Below, piece by piece: positions 31,719 to 42,033 of a DNA stretch of 64,000 nucleotides (its first letter is position 1; each line of letters begins with the position of its first letter). The notes under the pieces are model-generated. The model searched no databases and had not been told where the DNA came from. It saw nothing but the letters and a program-made list of their open reading frames with translations. The DNA is taken from the NCBI GenBank assembly GCA_036872755.1, contig JAVHNS010000016.1, forward strand, positions 248,001 through 312,000, in the 5' to 3' direction. The position numbers were made by a program, and so were the translations under genes. The stretch comes from Orbilia blumenaviensis. Its lineage: Eukaryota > Ascomycota > Orbiliomycetes > Orbiliales > Orbiliaceae.

Positions 31719-32612
31719 TTAATTGGTTGTGTATGAAACGCCCTGTGAGCCTAGAGATCCTACGGTATCCCCTATAAACGTCTCTATTTTATTCACAGAG
31801 AATCCTTTTAACTTCAGCCACACGGCTATATGTATAAGTTCCTCGTCGCACCACCAATGCCCAACCATGTAAGTTGCCCATACGACTTCTTCAAATCCAG
31901 CGCCCTTGAGGACGTGCCTCAGTCGTTCTCCACATCTGGGAACAATCTTAGTGTCTGCAGTACCATGTCCGATAAATATGGGAGTCTTGAGTGTTTGTCC
32001 AGCGCTCTCCTCAGTTACTTCTCTATTGTTTCCGAGCTTATTTTCAAAATGCTGTAAAAGTGTTTTTGAATCCCCTCCATCCCTCAGGATATTCTCGGAT
32101 TCTGTGATAAAGGGTAACCACCCGCTCATGCCCACAAATCCGCCCAGCTTTCCAGGATATCTCATCATTGCGGCGGCACCTGTAGCACAACCTTGGCTGA
32201 TCCCCATGAGCACAATCTGCTCTGGCGGGATACCGGAATCTACTTCAGCTTGTATCAGCTGATGAATATAGTCCGTACTCTCTTTGACCCCTTCAATTTG
32301 TCCATCGTCGTAATAGTCCGTGATTATTAGACTATCCATGTCAAACCATTGGTTGAAACCCCCTTGGGGCAGCTTTCCAATCCTACGCTTCAATGCAGTT
32401 GGAAACACGAATTTGGTGTGAGGAAGCAGGTGGCGGAAAGTTATTTCTGAATTTCGACGTGACGCTTCAGAATGCTCTGAGTTGATCGGAGTATAAAGGA
32501 GGAAGGGAGCAACGTTACTACCGGTGTCACCACGGCCGTGGAGGAATATAACCGTCGACTGGTGAGGCGGGGTCATGGCCTCAAAGATACGTAGTGGCTC
32601 GTGTTCAGCCAT
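31719..32612 (-). CDS. Acyl-protein-thioesterase-like alpha/beta hydrolase
   Basis: Phospholipase/carboxylesterase family, 297 residues, single exon. STVIFLHGRGDTGSN near residue 18 is the oxyanion-loop strand. LMGISQGCATG at about 138 is the GxSxG nucleophile elbow. GHGTADTKIV gives the Asp and VGHWWCDEELIHIAVWL the His, so the triad looks complete. Family members remove S-acyl groups from proteins or hydrolyse lysophospholipids. The N-terminal half is longer than in Apt1 (about 230 residues) because of an insertion with RRNSEITFRHLLPHTKFV. No signal peptide, so probably cytosolic. Convergent with the sedolisin gene. Confidence 0.85.
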   Translation of the reverse strand: MAEHEPLRIFEAMTPPHQSTVIFLHGRGDTGSNVAPFLLYTPINSEHSEASRRNSEITFRHLLPHTKFVFPTALKRRIGKLPQGGFNQWFDMDSLIITDYYDDGQIEGVKESTDYIHQLIQAEVDSGIPPEQIVLMGISQGCATGAAAMMRYPGKLGGFVGMSGWLPFITESENILRDGGDSKTLLQHFENKLGNNREVTEESAGQTLKTPIFIGHGTADTKIVPRCGERLRHVLKGAGFEEVVWATYMVGHWWCDEELIHIAVWLKLKGFSVNKIETFIGDTVGSLGSQGVSYTTN

Positions 32613-33129
32613 TGAAATTAAACAGATGTTTAAATTTCTGCAATAAAAGGCATTTATAGTAGATTTGTCTTGATTTGATGTGATCTCGTAAATGGTTTGA
32701 TGGAATCTGTGATGAAATTGATGTATATGTATGCGTACATGTAACTCTCGTCGCGAGTTAACTCACACGCACACGTAGCAATGCTAACTCAAGCTGCGTG
32801 CCACACACTTAGTTTCCGTCGAATTCTCGTAAATGCGATCTAGCTAGAATTAAGCGGATCCTTCTGACTTGTGCCTAGGCATTAATTTCTACAGTGAGTC
32901 AACACGAAAAAACTGTTTCATTCAAAGGGGGCAACCCATCCCATTCACGAGGGTTCTAGGTATGCGACCCCTCGCAGTGTTTTTATCTATCTCATTGAAT
33001 TCTAAACTTCGTTTAGTGATCGTACAAATCCAATCCAATCTGGACCAACCAACGCCCTATCATACATGTATATGCGGAAGTTCAAAGGTACAAATGACTA
33101 CATACGTAGCTACTCACACGCAGCCTTAG
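32613..33129. other. Intergenic spacer
   Basis: 517 bases upstream of the hydrolase and downstream of TRM61. Contains ACACGCACACG-type repeats near 32764. No gene seen. Confidence 0.4.
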
Positions 33130-34818
33130 TTAAGAATCCGTCCCTTCTGTTTTGGCTGTTTGACCAGACTCCAGCGCTAGTTTGGCGGCCTTTTCCTGGG
33201 CCTTCTTAAGTTTTTTCTCCTGGTTCTTGCTCAACTTGCCATCGGCGGATGGCTTTGGAGCCTTGCCTCCGCTTGTATAATCCTTGCCAGTCTTTGGGTT
33301 GACCTGAGGAGCAGGTCGCGGCGGTAAAGTATACTTCGCCTTCGCTGCTATTTCATCCTCCTCTGTCCATGGTAGTGGAAGGACAGCAAACACCAGGTAT
33401 GAGGTGTGGGTTTTCAATTCTGGTTCAGTGCGTACCAGCACTCGGCCTTGACTGAATAGATGTAGCCTGCTATTTCCGGTGTCTTCTTCCGCTGCCTCTT
33501 GGCCTTCCTCAGCTTCATCATCATCATTGGCATCCATATCGACATCACTATCGTCATCCGGTACTTCATTGCCATCATCGTCTAGCTTCCGTCTTTTCGC
33601 GAGCTTTTCTCTCTGTCTCGCCTGCTTTGCCTTACGGTGCCATAGTTGTTTTTTTAGCTTGCTCACAGAATCCTCAACACTGGCCATCTTGATCTCGTCG
33701 TCGCCCTGTGATCGAGATTTTGCACCAATCTCTCTTCCGTTGGGTCCCATCCTCCTAACTTCTAGTCTCTTGTGCGCGACCTCCACCAAATCTTCTTCAA
33801 CCCACCCTTGTTCTCTTAGCACTGCAATCGTCCTAAGAGCCTGTTCTAGACACGGACTAAAGCAGCATATCCTCACAGCCTTCGTTTGCGAAAGACTTCC
33901 ATTCTCTCGTGTAAGATGGGGTATCGCCAACCAAGGTGCCGGCAGATCCAGAAACACAGCTGTCGCGTATGTATTGCCCCCAATATCTAGCTCCGGTTCC
34001 GGCAAGGAGAACCCAGAAGCGCAAACATCTCGGTTTGTAACGGTGACTATTTGGTGGAGACCATGTTGACGGAGTTCGTGGCGTAAAATGGAGGCTCTGT
34101 CGGCATGGAACTCAAATGAGAGCACGCGACCTTGCGAATCTGTCAAAACGGGATTCCCACCTGACGGCACCGAGTCTGGTCCATCATGAGTGGTTTCGCC
34201 CCCTTCCTCCTTTGGTCCATCCGGCTGTTCAATTGGTGCGCTTTGAGTTGGAGGGTGTTCGTGAATGCCGTTGTAAACCGCCCTAGCTGATGCGTGTGTG
34301 AAGCTCCCACTACCAGCACCAGCCTCTATTATACGGCTACCTGGTCGTACTCGCAGTCTATGTAGTATATATGACGAATCGGGTGTATAGACGACTTGGG
34401 TCCGGTGCGGTAAACTCAATGTCCAGAGTTCGGGCGTCGGTCGGAGGATATGGATGAAGCCGGTACCAGTAGCACTTCGTACCTGACTCCCGGCAGGGAC
34501 TAGAAGTGAAGAATGGGGAAATGAGCCAAAACGAGTATTTAGAGATGTAGTCCCCGACCCAGACGGTTGTTTTCGCTTTAGATTGGCAACAGGCTCGGGA
34601 GTAGATGTCGATGATGACGAGGTGGTTGGCTGGACTAGGACGGACTGAATAACATCGCGGGTAAGATGAGCAATCGCTCGAGAATTTGGAGCAATTGATG
34701 ACGAAGAGTTCGGGCCAGGGAGAAAGGAACTGTCGGCAAACGTGATGGTCTTGCCTGTCGCGGAGGTTGATGCGGATGACACCAATTGAGACCCCGCCTG
34801 CGGAACAACCGCAGCCAT
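33130..34818 (-). CDS. TRM61: tRNA (adenine-58-N1) methyltransferase catalytic subunit Trm61
   Basis: Catalytic subunit of the Trm6-Trm61 complex that makes m1A58 in tRNAs, including initiator tRNA, in the nucleus. Single exon, 562 residues, longer than yeast (383) because of disordered ends. HILRPTPELWTLSLPHRTQV and YTPDSSYI precede the SAM-binding motif GSRIIEAGAGSGSFTHA (about 155-172). LSFEFHADRASILRHEL is the acidic post-I loop, and FLDLPAPWLAIPH carries the conserved DLPxPW substrate motif. The C-terminal part has a coiled-coil-like KKQLWHRKAKQARQREKLAK, an acidic run, then LVRTEPELKTHTSYLVFAVL. The basic end has KNQEKKLKKAQEKAAK. Divergent from CysRS by 235 bases. Confidence 0.92.
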   Translation of the reverse strand: MAAVVPQAGSQLVSSASTSATGKTITFADSSFLPGPNSSSSIAPNSRAIAHLTRDVIQSVLVQPTTSSSSTSTPEPVANLKRKQPSGSGTTSLNTRFGSFPHSSLLVPAGSQVRSATGTGFIHILRPTPELWTLSLPHRTQVVYTPDSSYILHRLRVRPGSRIIEAGAGSGSFTHASARAVYNGIHEHPPTQSAPIEQPDGPKEEGGETTHDGPDSVPSGGNPVLTDSQGRVLSFEFHADRASILRHELRQHGLHQIVTVTNRDVCASGFSLPEPELDIGGNTYATAVFLDLPAPWLAIPHLTRENGSLSQTKAVRICCFSPCLEQALRTIAVLREQGWVEEDLVEVAHKRLEVRRMGPNGREIGAKSRSQGDDEIKMASVEDSVSKLKKQLWHRKAKQARQREKLAKRRKLDDDGNEVPDDDSDVDMDANDDDEAEEGQEAAEEDTGNSRLHLFSQGRVLVRTEPELKTHTSYLVFAVLPLPWTEEDEIAAKAKYTLPPRPAPQVNPKTGKDYTSGGKAPKPSADGKLSKNQEKKLKKAQEKAAKLALESGQTAKTEGTDS

Positions 34819-35053
34819 GACCTGTGATTAAAATTAGACTGTCGTAATCGCGAAGATCTAACGAATTTGGCTAAGCTATTTTTGCTCTGATTGAAAAGTC
34901 GAGGCGGCAGAAATCGTCGGCGGCGCGAGATATGAGTCTTTGGTGATGGTGTTTGAGGCAGGTTTGAAATTTTCGTAGGCGAAGACGCAATGGAAAGTAA
35001 GAGTCAACACCAAGCTGTCTTCTTTGACAACCGTGTATAAAACCGACGGCTGA
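34819..35053. promoter_or_regulatory. Divergent promoter TRM61 / cysteinyl-tRNA synthetase
   Basis: A short 235-base interval between two divergent tRNA-metabolism genes, so their promoters must overlap. No strong TATA element seen. Confidence 0.55.
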
Positions 35054-37781
35054 ATGTCCAGCTCCCTTCTTTTCCTCCTCCCATCGACGAAGCTCTTCTC
35101 TGGCCTCCCTACAGCCGTCTGCATCACAATTGGCACCGGAAGAGCCTCATCACGAACCGTTTTCTCTGGCACCCGCTGCCTTTCGCGTCGAGCCCCACCA
35201 TTCGCTGTTGGACCGCCACTTCCCCGCAAAATGTCGACCACGATCGCTGGAAAGCAGAAGGTCGAACAGCCACCATGGAGGGCACCCGCTGCAAACTCCA
35301 TGCGAATCGCCTCACCCGAAGCTGAGTTGAAGTTGTATAACTCTCTTACCCGAACGAAGACCTCATTTTGTCCAATCGATGGGGTTGGAAAGAAGGTTAC
35401 TTGGTACTGCTGCGGCCCTACCGTTTATGATGCTGGTCATCTGGGTCATGCGAGGAACTACGTTACCACCGATGTCCTTCGAAGAGTCCTGGAAGGATAC
35501 TTTGGTTATGATGTGCAATTCGTACAAAATGTTACGGATATTGACGACAAGGTTGGTTTAACATCAATTTTTGGCCGGCTTTTGATTCTGGAAGCTTAAT
35601 TTTGCGGTTTCAATGCGCATAGATTATCCTAAGGGCTCGTCAGTCGCATCTTTTTGGTATTTACCAGAAGGAGCACCCCTCAATTGAAACAGACGTACTT
35701 GAAGAAGTCACAAAGGCCTGGCAGAAGTACTTGCTCAAGAACTTTCCAGACTCAGAGGCTACCCCAAGCACATATGTCGCATGGGCCTCAACTACCTTTC
35801 CCAAGCTGATTGCCCCGGATGGCACCATAATCTCAAATGACAGCCTTGAAGAGCTCTCTGGTGATGACTTGGAGAAGGAGGCTAAGGTCAAGATGCACCT
35901 TAAGACACTCTTTACGGCCTCGGTCTCCCTCACATCTCCAGCATCGACCCCAGACCTCTTCTATGTTGCGGTAAAGGATATCTTGGCACCTTACCTCGAC
36001 TCATTACATGGAGCATCTGTTACCGACCCAAAGATCTTCCGCGAAACAGCTGCCTACTGGGAACGACATTTTAATGAAGATATGGCGCGATTGAATGTTC
36101 TCCCACCTACTGTTACTACTCGTGTGTCTGAATTTGTTCCCGAAAACGTAGATTTCGTTGACAAGCTTGTCAAGAAGGGATTCGCCTACCCAACCACAGA
36201 CGGCTCCGTATATTTCGATGTCCAAGCTTATAGAGCGTCTGGGCATCACTACGCCAAGTTAAAACCATGGGACGCCTCTTCTACTTCGCTATTGGAAGAC
36301 GGTGAAGGCGCATTGACCAGCCAAACCGGCAAAAAGAACTCTGGCGATTTCGCTCTCTGGAAATCGTCGAAGCCCGGTGAGCCTGGCTGGGACAGCCCAT
36401 GGGGTAAGGGTCGCCCAGGTTGGCACATTGAGTGCTCGGTTATGTGCTCTGAGGTTCTCGGTCCAAACGTCGACATACACTCTGGCGGTATCGACTTGGC
36501 ATTCCCACACCACGATAATGAAATTGCGCAGAGCGAGGCGTACTGGGATCCATGCACAGCTGCAGATGGTCTTGCTGGAGGAGAAAAGCACCAATGGGTC
36601 AATTACTTCCTCCACATGGGCCACCTTGCGATCGCTGGTGCCAAAATGTCAAAGAGTTTGAAGAATTTCGTTAGCATAAGAGAGGCTCTCGGCCGAGGAG
36701 GCGGATGGACGAGTAGGAGACTTCGTATCGTGTTCTTGATGGGAAGCTGGAAGGATGGCATCGAAATCCGCGAGGGCAACATCAACGAAGCAAAGGGATT
36801 CGAAGCAACTCTTAACAAGTTCTTCACAAATATCAGGTCTTTAGCAGCAGAGGAACAAGAAAGAGAGAAGAAGGGCGAAAATGTTGAACAACTATTCACA
36901 GCGCGAGAAAGAGCGCTGTATAAGGAGTATGTAATCCATCGAGCCTTTCACCATGAGCCGCCTTCATACTAACCACAATGTGTAGCTTCGACAACGCCAA
37001 ACTTAGCTTCCACCTCGCTCTTTGCGATAGCATTAACACCGCCAATGCTATTGTGGCAATTCTTGATATTGTCTCTAAGGCAAATATTTATATTGGCAGC
37101 AACGAAGGCTATCTTTCGGTTGCTACGCTATCCACTATCGCTCGCTGGGTTACCAAGCAAGTGCATATCTTTGGCCTAGACAGCCAACCCCTCTCTCCGA
37201 CTCGCATCGGGTGGAGCGATGAATCTACAGCCACCGGAGAAGCCGACACAGAAACCGTCGCGCTGCCCTACGTCAGAGTCCTCTCAACTTTCCGTGATAG
37301 TGTTCGCGCTATCGCTATGCAGGAGAAGGCAACACCAGCTGGCAAGGCATTGCTCGGGCTCTGCGACAAGGTCAGAAACGAAGACCTCCCCGCTCTTGGA
37401 GTCTCTCTCGATGACAGAGAAGGCGGTTCTGCGCTTGTCAAGTTTGTCTCTGCTGAACAACTTCTTGCCGAAAAGCGCGAGAAAGAAGAAAAGGCAGCGG
37501 AAAGGGAGCGGAATAAGGAGGAACTCAGACGGCAAAAGGAAAAAGCAGATCGTGAGAAGTTAGAGAAGGGGAAGTTAAGTCCTTTTGTGATGTTCAAGGA
37601 AGGAGAGGGCAGCTCAGAATTCAGCGAGTGGGATGAAGAGGGCATTCCAACAAAAGATAAGGATGGTGAGCCAGTAGCTAAGAGCAGGGGTAAAACTTTG
37701 AAGAAGCAGTGGCTGGCACAAAAGAAAGCCCACGAGACTTATTTAAGTTGGGCACAGAGCCAAGGTGAGGCCGATAGATAA
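35054..37781 (+). CDS. Cysteinyl-tRNA synthetase with alternative mitochondrial/cytosolic starts
   Basis: Class Ia synthetase charging tRNA-Cys. Exons 35054-35551, 35623-36926 and 36986-37781 (sum 2,598 nt; 865 residues). The zinc/HIGH region reads [38 protein letters not shown] is the KMSKS loop. [10 protein letters not shown] and [17 protein letters not shown] supply the cysteine and zinc ligands. The C-terminal tail is charged ([19 protein letters not shown]). The first Met (35054) starts a basic, Ser-rich presequence and has T at -3. Met60 (35231) has AAA before it, a strong context, and starts an 806-residue form without presequence. A single gene for both compartments is inferred. Intron 2 shows an ACTAAC branch site. 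Confidence 0.93.
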
Positions 37782-37990
37782 AATAGCCTGGGTTCTTTCA
37801 GTTCGGTAGATACATCCATCACATTTATACTCAAAAAATAGTTTGCTGGTACCATATATCGATAATAGGTGTAATCGGGTCACTTTTATCATTTCTTCGT
37901 AAATACTAGTAAGATAGGTTTTCAAAGCAGAAGCTTCAGCAGTGACAAAGATTACGTTTTGTTTACGAGTCCCGCTCGTAAGTCTCAAGT

Positions 37991-39050
37991 TCACGACTCT
38001 GTCCGACGCCATTTCGCACCCGCACCATTCAATTCAACACCTTCACCAAGATCGACACCGCCTGTATCGTCATCATCTCTCCTCCTAATATTTCCTGCTC
38101 CGGGCCCCAAACTTGCGCTATTAGGATCGCCAACCCCAGACTGACCATCAATAGTCCACTGAATACGATCCACGTTTTCGGCTGTGATCCACCCACCAGG
38201 CGCCAATGCCGGAATTCCGCCTACTTCATCTGCACCACCCAGGAAGGTTATCCCACCAGCACCTGCCACATCACTCATAGCGTTATGGTCGAAATAAATG
38301 GCACCAGTATCATCTCCATCTTCATCTCCATCGTCTTCTCCCCCACCACCAAAGAACCCAGGCTTGACATCAGGGTGGAGGTCACTACACTGAGCCAGTG
38401 CCTCAAAAAGTTCCTTCGTGCTCCCTGTTACATTGCCGCCCTCTGCGCTTGTTGTCACTGTTGTTTGTGGTGGGTATATCGTCATTTCAAGGGAGGAGTA
38501 ATCGTGGTCGTCGAACGATGTGGTATGAGTGTTTATCTGCATATAGATACCGGATGTCGTGGGTGTCGATGTTATAGCGTGTAATGAAATGGAAGGGTAT
38601 GGAATCTGATAGCCAGCCGAGTGCGCATTGGAGTACAATGAGAGCTGCCTAAGGTACACGTTAGTTTGCAATTCATCCGCATACAGACTAAAGGACAAAA
38701 ACCTACTTGGTGGTTACAATGATAGTAACATCCTCGACATGTACATCCTCAACTATCGCATCTTCATCTTCCCATTCTTCGTCATCTTCACCCTCAGCTT
38801 CAGCTTTCCCTTTCGTTGGTGCAGACGCCTCCTCGACGTCTACAGATATATCGTTGCTGGCTGCATCTGGAAACCATGCTGGCAACAAGAACTTCTGATC
38901 AGAAGAGAGTGTGATCTTGGCACCCGTTGTTCGGAAGTGCAGGACTTCTTGTGCAAACGACGCGGGAGTTGATGACTGGTGATCGGCGAGGGTGGGAAGC
39001 TCGCTCACGTCTGGCGGGGTTTGTATCAGTGTTAACGAAGACTGTGACAT
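37991..39050 (-). CDS. pICln/Lot5-type protein (Voldacs domain)
   Basis: Two exons, 39050-38707 and 38648-37991, with a 58-base intron GTAGGT to CTTAG (333 residues). The N-terminal half has a PH-like fold candidate: LHFRTTGAKITLSS, FLLPAWFPDAA, acidic insert EGEDDEEWEDEDAIVEDVHV, VTIIVTTKQLSLYSNAHSAG and YQIPYPSISLHAITST. This order, with an acidic loop then the strand and the ISLHAI block, fits chloride conductance regulator ICln and its fungal Lot5 relatives. ICln chaperones Sm proteins before SMN-dependent snRNP assembly; whether this fungal copy does so is inferred. The C-terminus is Gly/Asp-rich, ending in a basic WRRTES. Confidence 0.75.
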
Positions 39051-39730
39051 TGTTGTAAAGGAATGGAGGTTTCGTGATGAGGCGCTTGGTTAATTGACGA
39101 CTTATCTGGAGGTTTCGTTGTGGACTAAGTGACTCCAATGAAAGCCGATAATGACCTGAAGGTGAAGAAGGTGAAGAAGGTAGAGTATAAAATGTGGATC
39201 GTCGCGCCGGACTTGACGTCAAATATCAAACAAGCCAGGAATCTGAGGTGACACAAAGTCTGCAACGCAAAAAATGCAACATCATCATCAACACTTTTCT
39301 TGAAGAACTCCACCGCACATCACGCAATCTCGTGACGTCAAGTCGCCAGTTTCGGGCGGTTTATTACAAATCAGAAATACTAGCAGGGTCTGGGGATAAG
39401 AGGATTGACTGCGGGGAACAAACTAAGTAGATTTAGGATTGCTTATAAATACTCGCAATCTTAACCTCAATTGCACCATATTGGTGCTATACTTTTTACA
39501 AATATTAAAATAACTAACAGATCCAGATATCGATCTATTGATGTATTCCTTAAAACAGCGCTCAACTATATTAGCATAGGATTGACCAATAGTATTATAA
39601 TTCGACCTGTGCAATCACATCTATATAACTAAATTTCAAGACCCTCTAGAAAGCAACGCACACACGCCTAGTCCGAGAAAATCTAGCAAGTGCGTTAGAC
39701 GAAAAAATTGGTGTTATAGCAACCGCAACA
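39051..39730. other. Divergent intergenic region pICln-like / GST
   Basis: 680 bases, AT-rich in the half nearer the GST gene. No gene seen. Confidence 0.4.
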
Positions 39731-40632
39731 ATGCCGATTCCTGATGCAGAGATATATCCCGAGGCTACAGGACGAGCTGCTAAGTATTTTGCACAGCACA
39801 CAGCTGAACAACCACTCAAAATATACGCCGGATGGTTTTGCCCGTAAGTATAGGTGTACTAGGCACGCCCATACTAACAAATCTTTATAAACTTGAGCCG
39901 TTTATATTAACACGAGTCCTTAATAGATTCGTCCAACGAGCCCTTCTTGTTTTACACTTGAAGAATATACCATTCCAGTACATCGAAGTCAACCCTTACC
40001 ACAAACCAAAGAGCCTGTTGGATCTCAACCCACGTGGTTTGGTCCCAACACTCGTAGTCCCGGCAGCAGACGGCACCCCCAAGCCTCTTATCGAATCTGC
40101 CGTCATCTGCGAGTACCTCGACGAGGTTTACTCTGACACCACAAAGCACGGTCCTCGCCTACTTCCCGAAGACCCATACGAAAGAGCAAGGGCGAGAATC
40201 TGGATTCAATTCGTCGGCAGCAACATCATACCTTCTTATCACCGGTGGTTGCAATTCCAAAGCGATGATGCCCAGAAGGGAAAGGAAGAGTATCTTGCGA
40301 ACCTTAAGAAATTTGCAGAGCAACTTGACCCGGTCGGACCTTTTTGGCTTGGGAAAGAACCATCACTACCTGACATTATTATCGGTCCATGGGTAGAAAG
40401 AGCTTGGGTGTTTGATGAGTTTAAGGAAAATGGCGGCGATTGGCCAACTGAGAGAGATGGTGAAGTTTGGGGCAGATGGGAAAAGTATGTGGCTGCGATT
40501 GAAGGCTTGCAAGCATTGAAGGATACAACCTCGGATAGGGAACACTACTTGCCGCTGTATAAAAGATACGCTGACAATGTTGCACAATCTGAAGCAGCAA
40601 AGGCGATTAGAGACGGAAGACCGATTCCGTAA
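39731..40632 (+). CDS. Omega-class glutathione S-transferase
   Basis: Two exons, 39731-39843 and 39927-40632 (272 residues). The intron GTAAGT to AATAG splits the active-site motif: WFCP joins FVQRALLVLHLKN. A Cys in place of Tyr/Ser at the N-terminal active site (codon 39839-39841) is the hallmark of omega GSTs, which do thiol transfer, dehydroascorbate reduction or deglutathionylation. VNPYHKPKSLLDLNPRGLVPTL carries the cis-Pro VPTL, and LIESAVICEYLDEV the ES glutathione-binding pair. The helical C-terminal domain includes FWLGKEPSLPDIIIGPWVER. Probably cytosolic. Exon 1 is short and was placed by splice signals. Confidence 0.9.
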
Positions 40633-42033
40633 GTCACTATGTCATGTAAAAATCTCTTTGGCAATATACACATAAAATTAGTTATGCGCAGCCTCAATTC
40701 AAAGATCGAAAACTTGCCCCTGGCAGGGAAGATGTTTCTTTTTCTTTCGAGTTACTATATCTATACAATATATTTCTACGAAAGACAGTCTTGGTCAGAA
40801 GCATGACTCATGATACCACAGATGTTAGCTACGAGTTAAATCTCCATATATATATATTGCCTCAAAAATTTCCTCGTCTCTGAATTACTACCGAAATGAC
40901 AAGGATAATCCTAACCGTGTATACTGGGCCATAAACAACATAACTAAATCAACTATGTATCCATACATGCCTTAGGAATACGTAAGCTCCATAGATACAA
41001 GACCTTCTAGAGGCTGATAGTCCAACATCAAATTTTCTCAAAAAGGAGTCTACCCCGCGCTGGGGATGCGGATATCGTAGAAAAATCTAGTGGTTCCATG
41101 GTTTATTTATCAAGCCTAACCAAATATATCTCTAGGATTTTTTAGGCCATCGCACGATATAAAAAAGCATGAGGAAGACATAGCCGAAACCTGATCCGTC
41201 GGTTCACAGCAATGCACTAGCAGGCAAAATCTAAAAGCTAAGTTATACCGTTGAGGCTGGTTTATGAGACCAAGTTATACCCAGTCGCTAGACATGCACG
41301 ATCTCCTATACGTATACGTGCATACACATATATGCACATTGCATTGCCGCCCGATTATACTATTTACAATCCGCGAAAGCACCCAGGGAGCAAATGAAGT
41401 TGGCAAAGTTGAGAATCGCCCAGTTCTTTAGGCAAAAGTCGCCCTTCCACCTCACCACTTAAAATCTTACCCGCGGTTCAAATTCGCAACCTAAAGTCTA
41501 AATCGCCACAAGAAAAAAAAAGGATGCCAAAAATTTCCCCGCGAGCCATCTAAACGGAGAAATCGTGGGCGTCTTGGCGCGCGTTTTGGATGATGGTCAT
41601 CCTGGGTCGTGACTCTTGGCCGCATCGGGAACCCTGCACTCCACACAGCTCATCCATGGTTGCAACGGTGATTTCGGTCCGCTGGTCTCGCTATCCCTTC
41701 GGCGAACCTTCGCGAACGGGTGTAGTTTGGTTCACTAGCTTGGTCAAAATCGCTAAACATCAGACGAGGGGCACGCTGGATCGAGGTGTATCTTGCCGCC
41801 GGGAGGTTCCCCAAAGCCTGTGTTTCAGCATAACCCAATTATAATATAAGGGACCTGTCAATAAAGTTTAACCAAATGGGACTCTGTATAAATAGTGGTT
41901 CTGGTCCGGATATCCACCTCCCAGTATGAGTGAAAGATATTAACAACGGCTAGTTGATTATCATTGCTATTAACAGCTTCTCATACCAAGCGCAACAATC
42001 CAAATCCGACTCCATACGTACAATTTGCCCAAG
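40633..42033. other. Intergenic, 1.4 kb
   Basis: AT-rich first half with TATATATATAT at 40847-40857. The 41520-41830 part is GC-richer. A TATAAATA at 41886-41893 lies about 140 bases before the pectinesterase start and is a plausible TATA box. No gene recognised. Confidence 0.45.

Noticed and set aside
41460..41485. GGTTCAAATTC sequence resembling a tRNA B-box
   Set aside because: No matching A-box, acceptor stem or anticodon arm could be folded around it.
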